Assembly: GCA_900618425.1 (NCBI GenBank)
Contig: UZAN01044428.1
Location: forward strand, 5,180 to 24,395
Length of the DNA stretch: 19,216 nt
Direction of reading: 5' to 3'
Source of the DNA: Echinostoma caproni
Taxonomy: Eukaryota > Platyhelminthes > Trematoda > Plagiorchiida > Echinostomatidae
The notes beneath the pieces are model-generated. The model was given only the letters and a program-made list of their open reading frames with translations, was not told where the DNA came from and ran no database searches. The position numbers and the translations under genes are program-made. Every line of letters starts with the position of its first letter. The first letter of the stretch is position 1. This document shows positions 1-8,248 of this stretch, one piece after another.

Positions 1-1186
1 GATATACGGCAGCCTAGTCGAACTCCACTGGAGACGGCGGAGGGTGGTGAAAGTTGACCATAGGCCCTAACCCGACCTGAGGTATGACGATACAACTCTT
101 TGAGGATCGATACATACTTCTCAGGTACTCCATTCTTTAACAAACAGCTCCATAGTGCACTCCTATCGACAGAGTCGAAGGCCGCGCGGATGTCTGAGAA
201 TACAATAATCGTTGGTCTTTTATAGGCATGACGGTGCTCTAGCAACTGTCGCAAGGTGAAGACTTGATCGATGCATCCACGACCGGCACGACACCCAGCC
301 TGCTCCTCACGCATAGTGTACAATCGGCGGAGAATGACGGACGCCAACAGCTTCGACGCTATCGGGATTAGGCTTATACCCCTATGATTGGCGCAGTCAC
401 TGTGCGGGCATTTTTTGAAGATCGGGACGACAATCGATTTCCTCCACGAAGGGAGGACCTGCTCAGTGTTCCACACGTTAGAGAACAGAACTTGTAGTTC
501 TCTAACAAGCTTTATTCCACCATCTTTAAATAGAGCAGGGGAGGGCCATTGGAGCCCGGCGCTTTATGACGTCCCAAGGCTAGGATTTTCTTACAGATTT
601 CCGCCTCAAAAGGTGGGTCTGTTGAGACAGACCACGGAACGTGTGCCGGAATAACTCTGTGAGAACCTGACGCTAGAGGCCAGCTAAACTGTGCTTTCAA
701 GTGCTCCGTCCAGCGTGCATGACGTCACTGTTGATTGTGAATGGGCGAACTGTCGGCTTTGCAGATCGTCTCGCTCACAACCAAGGCTTTCCCACCGGTG
801 ACCCGAGTGACATGGAACAGCTTACGGGAATTAACCAAGGCGGCATCACATTCTATCTCCGATGCGCGTTGAGACCACCAAATTTCGCGGTCTCTGCGTA
901 AGCTGCAATTAAGTTCACGTCCCGTTACGATTCGTGTTCAATATGCTCACTGCCGGTAGGAATTGACCGACGTGCGTCAAGAAGGCGTAGAGACTCCGCA
1001 GAAATCCAGGGTATCGCGGCAAGACGTGTCAGACAACAACTAATTAAGCCAGCAGAACGCAGATAAGCGACCAATGCTGGTAAACGTCATAGAGTGGGGT
1101 TGACTCTAGCTTTTCAGCTAGTGCGCCCCGAAAGACAGATAAGTGTGCTGGTTCAGGCAACTTATCTCAGTCTAATCGTCGATGTG
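1..1186 (-). pseudogene. Reverse transcriptase and upstream linker of RTE copy A (broken)
   Basis: On the minus strand the linker shows motifs such as ISAESLRLLDARRSIP (near 1000) and DREIWWSQRASEIE (near 880), then an EICKKILALGRHKAPGSNGP block (near 560-620) that precedes the RT fingers. After a one-base frame change near 550 the reading continues as PALFKDGG, then HRGISLIPIASKLLA, REEQAGCRAGRGCIDQVFTL and DIRAAFDSVDR, where the first catalytic aspartate is expected. These are typical of RTE/CR1-group reverse transcriptases. At least two in-frame stops (near 730 and 920) and frameshifts make it non-functional. The window ends before the YxDD motif. Confidence 0.9.
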
Positions 1187-2000
1187 TCATGCGGTTGGAA
1201 AGCCCACCGAAGCACACGGACCGTTAGTACAAACTGATGTGTGGTCCGATTCGAGGGGAGTGCTCCAGTACGATCGGCAGTCTTGTATGCAACCGCGCCA
1301 TTTATGGCTTATAGCGATGTGGTCGATCTGTGTCCGTCGCTGACTCGAGGATGGCGGACACCAAGTTGCGTACCGGCAGTTGGAGCGTCTGAATTTCGTA
1401 CTGGCGAGGAATAGGCGGTGGTCCGAACAGAGAGCCAACAACCGTTCCCCGTTTACCGAGTGACAGAAATCTAGTCCGAAAGGACCACCCAGATGCGCCT
1501 CACTCGAAGCCAGTCGGCCTACCATTCATATCTCCTACTAAATCACGATATGAGTCCGACTCGCTTTACGCAAGAGGTCGTGTTTGTTATGATAAAATTA
1601 ATCTTTGACTGCATCTGGGTTGCAGTTCGTCGGGGCGTTCACCGACAAGACAAACAGGTTTCGTCTATCGGGGCGACGACTCTTTACTTTGCACGAACCT
1701 CTATGTCTCACTGCGCACAACCTACTGTCGACTGGGAACCAGTCCAGGAGGGCGACTTCAGCCCTCTCACTGAGAGCCACGCCGACGCCAGACCGGAAGC
1801 CGCAGCCTCAGGGTCCCCAGAGCGGCGTGAGATTCCACTGGTGGGTTTCATTGGAACGTCAATCGGATATTGCAGCTGGAATCTTGAATGCAAGTCTCTT
1901 GGATACAACATACATCGATAACTAGGGTCTCGAGCATGCGAGCTAAACCGTTCTGTTGTCCTATAAGCATCAGTGAGAATTGGACGGCTGTCGAGGTAGG
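1187..2000 (-). pseudogene. APE-type endonuclease domain of RTE copy A (frameshifted)
   Basis: The N-terminal part reads LMLIGQQNGLARMLETL then VDVCC-like IDVCCIQETCIQDSS, which matches the start of a fluke RTE endonuclease including the catalytic glutamate in QET. A frameshift near 1880-1900 moves the reading to a frame with GDPEAAASGLASAWLSV. Another shift leads to EVALLDWFPVDSRLCAVRH and VLSVNAPTNCNPDAVKD. The C-terminal part (1187-1525) keeps NGERLLALC, RTQIDHIAIS and SDHTS, where the SDH catalytic histidine of the endonuclease/exonuclease/phosphatase fold is preserved. The domain nicks target DNA in active elements. With at least two frame changes it cannot be translated as one protein. 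Confidence 0.88.
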
Positions 2001-2660
2001 ACATGAGGGGACAGCGGCAGAGTTTTCATCTGAGGCATTGGCGTTCGCACGATCGTATGAAGATCCCGGGAAAGGGGACGAAGCTGAGATGGGAGAGGGC
2101 TGAGGGGACATGAATATGTGTACGGTGTATAGTGTTTGTCTCTAGTGGAGAAATTGTAGACTCGATGCACATAGAAATCGAAGAGTTCATCGTTTCTAAG
2201 GTTGTGGGCTGTTGTGCTACTCGGTTGCCCGGTCCAGAGTACGCCTCGTTCGAGGGTGCACTCTAGCCTTTGCGCAACCAAGCGCGGACTTCAAGGCAGG
2301 AGCGACTTTCCAGATGAGCCGGTTCCCAGTATTTGGTTTATTCGCCTCTTCTGGAAAAAACTTGCCGAACAGTAGATTTCGATCTGGGGCTTATGGTCAT
2401 ATTTGGTGGCGAGCCACAGTCACCACGTCTCAGCGCTGTCCATAGATATGTGTGGTGTTTTGTGCGGAGTGCTCTTGTCAGGAGATATACCTACCACATT
2501 CTCGAGTGCTACCGCTGATCGTCCGCGACTGTCTATTCGGAGGGCCGCGGCCCACCTGATTCAGGGTTAGCCGTGAGATGTCGGCCGTTCTCCTATCCGC
2601 AACCTTTAGACGCGCTCGATAGCATACAGCTCTGCTCTCTCAAGACACGGAGAAGTAGGT
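2001..2660 (-). other. Probable 5' untranslated/leader part of RTE copy A
   Basis: This stretch lies directly upstream of the endonuclease on the minus strand and is richer in G+C than the DNA beyond 2661. It has no convincing protein of its own. A 103-residue open frame at 1970-2281 contains a VAQRLE start that vaguely recalls leader peptides seen in fluke retroelements, but I would not call it a gene. The outer boundary was set by the change in composition only. Confidence 0.4.
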
Positions 2661-3343
2661 AAGTGGTGGTGGATTCCAAAGGTTCAAATACAGCTTATGT
2701 GCTAAGATTTGATGCAGAATGCAGAAATAAAACATTGGTACTGTTTGTTTGGGCTCATTCGTTCCATTCCATGAATTGTAATGCCGCATATATAAACAGG
2801 TGCATCAGGTGCAAGAAACAACCAATGGTTAAGAATTACAGACCATTAGAATAGAGTTCTGCATAGCATCAATCGACCTCTGAAGCGCTAGTTCATACCA
2901 ACTCACTTTCTCCCCAATCCGTGTATGTGAATGTGCATCTGTGCGTTGACTGCAATGTAGACAGCTGCGAGATGTTTCCGGGACACCCTATATGACGTTG
3001 TTTACAGCCAGTCAATACTGTACCAGAGTTTGATTCAACTAACACAGAATGAGCGGTGATTTTTAACTACTCGTTATCTACAGCGGTGAGAATAAAAATC
3101 TTAAACCGATTGAGAATCAGAATATTTATTGTACGAGAATTCCTGATGCGCCTGTATATTATGGAAGGCATAGGAATGTTTTGAAGGCCTTCTTACCCCG
3201 TCCCCCCAGAAGCACACCGCGGATATGTTCAGCACTTATAATTCCGCAATGATCCCCCGCTTATTCAAACTGTGCGCTGTCAGTGTCTACGGAAAATGAA
3301 GGTTTGAATCCGCACAGAAGAAGAACGCCACCATAACAGACTT
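2661..3343. other. Intergenic or intronic A+T-rich DNA, nothing recognised
   Basis: Short open frames only, none with family resemblance. It separates RTE copy A from the 3' tail of copy B. It may lie inside a further large intron of the minus-strand host gene, since the end of that gene was not found. Confidence 0.5.
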
Positions 3344-3361
3344 GTTCAGTTCAGTTCAGTT
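3344..3361 (-). repeat. (GTTCA)3 tandem, 3' tail of RTE copy B
   Basis: Three GTTCA units and part of a fourth on the plus strand (TGAAC on the element strand) directly follow the 3' untranslated region of copy B. Short tandem 3' tails are typical of RTE elements, so this marks the 3' junction of the insertion. Confidence 0.7.
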
Positions 3362-3502
3362 TTTACAACCATTAACCATACACTTTCATGCGCCGGTTAT
3401 GGTTGCTGTCTTTTGGTTGCCCATTTGGATAAAAAAGTAAAATGAAAATTGGAATGTCGAAGCAAATTCAAGCGGAAGGTGGGGAATTCATATAGAGTGG
3501 TG

Positions 3503-4576
3503 TTAGAAGAATAACGAGTGGATGCACGAGAGCCACTGTTTTCGAAAACCAGCCGTATCACTCAGTTTAGCGAACCATCGGTGACCATCATCCCGAGGTC
3601 CCCATCCAGGGAGCCTAACGGACCCATGTGACCCAGATTCCTGGTTAGGGTCTTCATACCTTCATGCCAGGTTTTAGTTTGACCACCTTGGGCTTTCTTC
3701 CACCCACTACCTCCTCGGGCAAACATCGGTCGTCGTGGCAACCTATCTGGTGACATACGTAACACATGTCCCAACCAGCGTAATCTATGGAGGTCGATCA
3801 CTTGCTCTAGTGGACGACCACGACTACCTGAAAACTCTACGCCTAACTCATATTATTCGCCCGGCTACCCCACCAGACACGTGCAATGCTACGTAGACAG
3901 CGGTGTCCAAACACCGACAATCTGTTTTTATCCTGTTCCTTTAGTGGCCAAATCTCTGCACCGTAGAGCAGGACTGGTCGAACTGCTGCAACATACACTC
4001 GACCCTTCACAGACAGCCGGATGTAGCGACGGCACCAAAGATATCTCAAGTTGGCAAATGCCAATCGAGCCTTTTGTATGCGAGCAGACACTTCATCTGT
4101 GATGCGTCCGCCGGGTGAGATATAGCCGCCTAAATAACAAAACTTATCCACCTGCTCTATTATTTCCCCAGTTAGAGTGAACCCGAGTGCTGTACCAATC
4201 AGTCTTGAAGTAACATTTTACACTTTGAAGATGCAAAACGCATATCGAACATGGCAACACTAGCATTCAAACTATCCAGAAAGGCTTGTGACTTATCTGA
4301 ATCTTCACTCAGTAGCACAATGTCGTCTGCATACTCTAGATCAGACAGTTTGCTACTTGGGAGTAAATCTATGTCACTATCCTCGCACGAGGATAGGGAT
4401 GTTTCCATAATCGGATCTATAACGAAGTTGAGTAGAAAAGGAGAGAGAGGGCAACCCTGACGAACACCACTTTCCGCGGTGAACTCGGGTGAAAAAGTGC
4501 CGTTAGCTCGGACTCGACTTTGGCTATTAGTATACATGGATTGTATTATTGAAATAAACTTCTCGGACCTGAGCAT
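3503..4576 (-). pseudogene. Reverse transcriptase, C-terminal half, of RTE copy B
   Basis: The first block contains SGVRQGCPLSPFLLNFVID and the catalytic LEYADDIVLL box. It is followed by FASSKCKMLLQD, where a one-base shift near 4190 and a stop interrupt the reading. The second block reads EQVDKFCYLGGYISPGG, RITDEVSARIQKARLAFANL and GRVYVAAVRPVLLYGAEIWP. A further shift near 3830 leads to DLHRLRWLGHVLRM, and a last shift near 3600 gives RLPGWGPRDDGHRWFAKLSD and the natural stop TAA at 3503-3505. Few lesions and an intact YADD suggest a fairly young copy, but it lacks the endonuclease and RT fingers. This part would have copied element RNA at a nicked target. Confidence 0.9.
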
Positions 4577-4578
4577 GT

Positions 4579-5334
4579 GCTATTTATTTGCCTGTTTAGG
4601 TTAACTGAAACAATATGGGATAGTTATAAAGAACGATGCGAAATTTATAACGGACAAAAGGAAGTACATGTGGTGCTCGTAACTACTGGATTCTTAACCT
4701 TACATTATTGAAACAATTACGAACCGCTCATATGAATGTTTCTAAACATGAAGCATATACTTGTCAACGGAAGAGAAAAAGTAACTTTACTCCACTTTAA
4801 AGAATGCATGATAATACAAGTATGTGCATTAGTCATCTACCGCACCGTGTTTTACTTGTTTTAGCCGCTTAGGGCCGGAGTAAATCACGTGGAGGTCAAC
4901 AGATGACATGGAGAGGAGGCCAGAAGAAATGTACAAAGCTATTAGGTGAAGTAAGTGTCTCTCGTGTTCCATGGTAAGGCCCAAAAGACTGGTTGGTTGG
5001 AAACAATAAAGGATTGCGATAATCCTAGTTCCCATGATAACTGACACTGCCAGAAACCAGTCCAACTTCCAGTGTCCAAACATGCGTCCAAGCCACAGCA
5101 CGATAATTCTTGCACCGCAAAATCCATTAACCCATACATTTTTTTGCGGAGCTTACCACCTACACTCGACGTGTCGACGAAAAGTGTCATGGACGCGGAA
5201 AAACAGGATACATATGGTGAATGTGTAAACAGCCTCGCTTTAACCTGGCACAACCATCGGTTTAGCAAGCTACAACAAGTCCTGTGTTTACCTCACAAAC
5301 TCAGAGTAGTTATGCTCGGTCCATGTTGAGATGC
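4579..5334. other. Stretch between RTE copy B and the Gypsy fragment
   Basis: No recognised gene. It contains one minus-strand open frame with hydrophobic segments (listed separately). No tRNA or long repeat was seen. Confidence 0.4.
4829..5101 (-). CDS. Unassigned ORF with two hydrophobic segments; possible exon or relic
   Basis: I do not recognise this 90-residue frame. It holds two plausible membrane segments, around LDWFLAVSVIMGTRIIAILY (residues 14-33) and HLIALYISSGLLSMSSVDLH (residues 52-71), followed by a basic tail GPKRLKQVKH. The same frame stays open upstream to about 5130 with WVNGFCGARIIVLWLGRMFG, which looks more like real protein than random sequence. It ends at a TAA at its left edge. 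It could be a terminal exon of an unidentified membrane protein, a decayed gene piece, or chance; a link with the minus-strand host gene to its right cannot be shown. Confidence 0.22.
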   Translation of the reverse strand: MLWLGRMFGHWKLDWFLAVSVIMGTRIIAILYCFQPTSLLGLTMEHERHLLHLIALYISSGLLSMSSVDLHVIYSGPKRLKQVKHGAVDD

Positions 5335-6490
5335 GGGGCTGCAGCACAAATTCATTGTGAACACAGGAAGTACGCAGTTTCATTTCATCTGAAGTGCCAT
5401 GATCGATTTGTCCCGAAACCAAAGTTCGTTAATCGCGAAGTGTTACAACAACGCTGGAGCGCCTGCATGTTTATCCCATTATCCGGAAATTTACCACCAT
5501 CAACAGGCCGTGGTGATTGTATCAATGCAACTCCTTGACTTCCAGTAAAAGTACTTCATCAGGCATGTTCCAGGCAGCCCTTGATGAGTTCATTCGTGGA
5601 CTTGATGGTGTTTTGGCAAATCAGGAGGTTATTATATTTTGCACAACCAAGGCTGAACACAACGACTATCTCCTCAAATTACTGGAGCGTTTTGCTCAAA
5701 AGAATGTGTGGATTCCGGCGTCCCAATGCATGTTAAGCTCTCCTGAGTTGGACTTTTTGGGATTTCAGAGTTGATTTGAAAGTTAGTGTTCTGACCCTAA
5801 TCGATTTCGTTCTCTGACTGAAATGGAACCACCAAAAAACATCAACTGATTTCCATCATGAGATGCTTCTAATACTACGTTTCCTCCCGGACTTCGCAAC
5901 AAAGGCCTAGCGGCAGTTTGCAGCTCAGTCGGCAGAAGAATGGACGCGGACCCCCAAGTGTGAACAAATTTTAAGTGAACGCATCCAGATGATAGCAGAA
6001 CGACTAGTATCGCGTTTTTATCCGGTGAAATATCGAACGCTGATTACGGACACGTCAGATGCTCGCACTAATACCGTACTTGAACAGGACGGATATCTGA
6101 GTGTGTGCATCTCTTGCTTGCTGAATACCGTAGAACGGGGATATTCGCGGACGCAGAAGAAACAGTTCACCGTGTAAATGGCTGTCCTGCGTATGCACAA
6201 ATATCTGTTTAGACTGCGGTTCACCATTGTGACCGATCACCAAGCAGTGCAACACCTGTTCAGTCCAAACCTATAGCGGCGATGATTCAGAGGTAGAGCA
6301 CTGCACTAGCGGCTTACGATTACGACAGTGCAAGCCGATTTTCTCTCCAGATGGTCCAGGTTTTCGGCGGCTAAGAAATGCCACTTTATAGCACTAGCAG
6401 CTCCGGTATCGCGAGAGGAGTTGCGCAAGTTCACCGAACGCTACTACGTTAATATCATAACAGCCTTAAACCTGAAGAAGATATTCTTAT
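5335..6490 (+). mobile_element. Ty3/Gypsy-class LTR retrotransposon pol fragment (decayed)
   Basis: Similarity to fluke Gypsy polyproteins begins with a weak RT N-terminal region (SFHLKCHDRFVPKPKF near 5380-5430), then jumps over roughly a hundred residues to MFQAALDEFIRGLDGVLA (near 5565), PELDFLGFQ (near 5745), RNase H (ERLVSRFYPVKYRTLITDTS near 6000, TIVTDHQAVQHLF near 6230) and a post-RNase H linker (QADFLSRWS near 6335, REELRKFTERYYVN near 6410). No LTRs, gag, protease or integrase are seen beside it. Frameshifts, stops and an internal deletion make it a relic. Confidence 0.9.
5517..6480 (+). pseudogene. Gypsy reverse transcriptase (C-terminal part) and RNase H, broken
   Basis: The RT catalytic segment that should read as a YxDD-type motif after GLDGVLA is degraded to NQEVIIF, so both metal-binding aspartates are gone. 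After FLGFQ a stop lies at 5772-5774 and the reading is degenerate until the RNase H domain. There, TLITDTSDA, DGYLSVCISCLL and AERGYS-like VERGYSRTQKKQ are clear. A TAA at 6175-6177 interrupts RNase H before MAVLRMHKYLFRLRF and VTDHQAVQHL. Next, IAAMIQR is followed by TAG where related proteins have tryptophan, and a small deletion joins AAYDYD to the QADFLSRW block. In a live element this protein would copy RNA and digest the template. Confidence 0.88.
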
Positions 6491-7467
6491 CATTCTATTT
6501 TTATTGGGAATGAAAACAGCACAAAATATGGCCCACAAACGATGGTTTGTGTGCACCTGGATGTCCAGCAAGTTTCTTGTTGCAATAGGACCAGCTCTCA
6601 GTTGCAATCTATTAGATCCTGCGTTGTTTTATCTGTTATAAAGAGTTAGTTTATTTTCTTCTCTGTCCTGTTTTCAACATGAATTTGTACCAAATTCGAG
6701 TGCCAATGTTTACAGTCGTGGTGCTCTTTGGTGCCACTACATACCGTAACCCTTTGCATTCAGTCATCACACTCATGCAGAAACTGAGTCTGGCGGGAAA
6801 ACTTGCATACCAATACCTTCATAGGTTGCGGTCACATAAAATCCAATGAACTTTAATTAACTGGCTACTTTCATTTCTGTCTCCTGTAGCAATGCTCAAA
6901 ACAGCATAAAACTAATGGTACACATCATTCCGGACATTAATAAAACAAATGAGACGTGAACGTAATGATTTTTCGTTGCAACGAAGTTCCTTGCTCCCAC
7001 AATCATGTGAACAAACATTATCAATGCAGCGCGTTGGGATGTGATCCCCCCCCCCTCGGAACTTCTATCCTGGTGCTAATCAGTAAGATTTGCTTCTTCG
7101 CCAAGACTCGGAGATACCTTTCACACTGACCGCCTCAAGGTAATCAATAAGCGCCTACGAGTTTAATTGTTTTACGGTGAAAGTTACAGTAATTGTACCA
7201 AAAGCAAACTAGCAGCATGGCCACATATGCTTCTAAACGGTACCATGCGCAATTTCCATTTTCGCCTTGTTTTGTCGCGAACAACGAAATGGGCACAACA
7301 ACACACGCAAAGTCGATGACTGTTTACTCAAACTGGTTATCAAAGAATTCAAACGGTATTTCATTTCGCCTAGCAGAGTGCAACGCATTTGAAATCTGAC
7401 ACAACAAGAAGGCTTGGGTATGGTTTGTAGCACATGACAATATAGTGTTTCCTATCAGTGTGTAGAT
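6491..7467. other. A+T-rich spacer with a C10 run, no gene seen
   Basis: Only short open frames on both strands (for example at 7193-7399 plus and 7324-7506 minus), none with family features. A run of ten C residues lies at 7046-7055. It may include unrecognised 3' parts of the Gypsy element. Confidence 0.5.
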
Positions 7468-7830
7468 ATGCGACCTGATGAACGTGTTTACTATCGGGAC
7501 AGCCATATCTCACCTAGAGGGCGAATCACAGATGAAGTGTCGGCCAGCGTACGAAAGGCTCGGTTGCCATTTGCCAGCTTGAGACATCTGTGGTGTCGTC
7601 GCGACATCCGGCTCTCTGTGAACGGTCGAGTATATGCTGCGGCAGTTCGGCCAGTCCTGCTCTACAGTGCAGAGACTTGGCCGCTACGGAAACAGGATGA
7701 AAATAAATTGTCGGTGTTCAAACACCGCTGTCTTCGTCACATTGAACATTGCTGGTGGGGTAGCCGAACGAGCAATGCTGAGGGTAGGCGTAGAGTTTTA
7801 AGTAACCGCGGTCATGGTTATAAAAACAGA
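7468..7830 (+). pseudogene. RTE reverse transcriptase C-terminal fragment, copy C
   Basis: An open frame of 128 codons reads SHISPRGRITDEVSASVRKA, LRHLWCRRDIRLSVNGRVYA, AAVRPVLLYSAETWPLR and HRCLRHIEHCWWGSR. It aligns residue for residue with the second block of copy B and belongs to the same subfamily, but lies on the plus strand. Similarity stops shortly after RRRVLSNRG (about 7815); the last 15-20 codons of the frame are unrelated read-through. The YADD box, the LHRLRWLGHVLRM block and the 3' tail are all missing. Loss of the 3' end is not expected from retrotransposition alone, so a later deletion or rearrangement is likely. Confidence 0.88.
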
Positions 7831-8139
7831 CTCCAGGTCGTTGCATATACGTGACGTAGTTTGATTTTTCAAATTCAGCAAACCATCTTAAAAGATCCTG
7901 TATTTGACTAAAACCATCTGGTAATTTTGTGGCTCATTTTGTCATGAAAATAACAAAATTCGACCCATGGCTGCAGATATTCCTTTACTAGGGTAAAGAT
8001 CCTGTCATTCAAAGTGGGCAGTGATCGGTCTGCATATAACCGTATCATAAGATCGATCAAAACGGAAGAATTCATGTGTTTGACTGACTCATATACGGAA
8101 AAAACGTGACGAATATGTAGCGGAAGATAGGGTACGTAC
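7831..8139. other. Spacer or intron 9 of the minus-strand host gene
   Basis: A+T-rich, without a recognisable exon. It begins, on the minus strand, with the GTACGT donor of exon 9 at 8134-8139, so it is most simply intron sequence. Confidence 0.5.
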
Positions 8140-8248
8140 CTTTCCTTTGCTCTTTCCTTAATTCAAGCTTTGCCTCTTGCAGGCGCTCAAGTGCTCGGTT
8201 CATTTCCAATTTCAATGACTCCAAGTGGGATTCGGCATCGTGTATCAC
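8140..8248 (-). CDS. IQANK1-like exon 9: coiled coil, last exon found
   Basis: It has 36 codons plus one base: VIHDAESHLESLKLEMNRAL then ERLQEAKLELRKEQRK, a strong amphipathic coiled coil. The acceptor is AATCATAG and the donor G|GTACGT, so at least one more exon must follow to the left. I found none in 1-8139, where transposon remains dominate. Confidence 0.78.

Larger units (their letters stand above)
1..2660 (-). mobile_element. RTE-like non-LTR retrotransposon, copy A (degenerate, cut by window edge)
   Basis: Reading the minus strand from about 2000 down to 1 gives, in order, an APE-type endonuclease, a linker, and the N-terminal and finger/palm part of a reverse transcriptase, the single-ORF layout of RTE-clade elements in flukes. 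Similarity is continuous but moves between frames and crosses several stops, so the copy is dead. The reverse transcriptase is still in frame at base 1 (a SSGVR-type motif lies at the very edge), so the YADD box and the 3' end are outside the window. The 5' limit near 2660 is a guess based on where the G+C-richer sequence ends. Such elements move by target-primed reverse transcription; this copy could only be moved in trans. Confidence 0.88.
3344..4578 (-). mobile_element. RTE-like non-LTR retrotransposon, copy B (5'-truncated)
   Basis: Minus-strand order is RT palm (4576-4199), RT C-terminal region (about 4190-3503), a short 3' untranslated region (3502-3362) and a (TGAAC)n tail at 3344-3361. 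Sequence upstream of 4578 loses all similarity abruptly, as expected when target-primed reverse transcription stops early. A short 3' UTR and a tandem short-repeat tail rather than poly(A) are characteristic of the RTE clade. It differs from copy A over the shared segment (compare EKFISIIQSMYTNSQSRVRA here with EKYVSILKELYRHTSGRVRA there), so the two are separate subfamilies and not pieces of one insertion. Confidence 0.9.

Noticed and set aside
1493..1921. 142-codon plus-strand ORF over the endonuclease region
   Set aside because: It is the antisense shadow of the minus-strand endonuclease, which has clear family motifs.
2663..2854. Plus-strand ORF of 63 codons
   Set aside because: Short, with no family resemblance or splice context.
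6018..6255. Minus-strand ORFs over the Gypsy RNase H
   Set aside because: They are antisense shadows; the plus strand carries the RNase H motifs.
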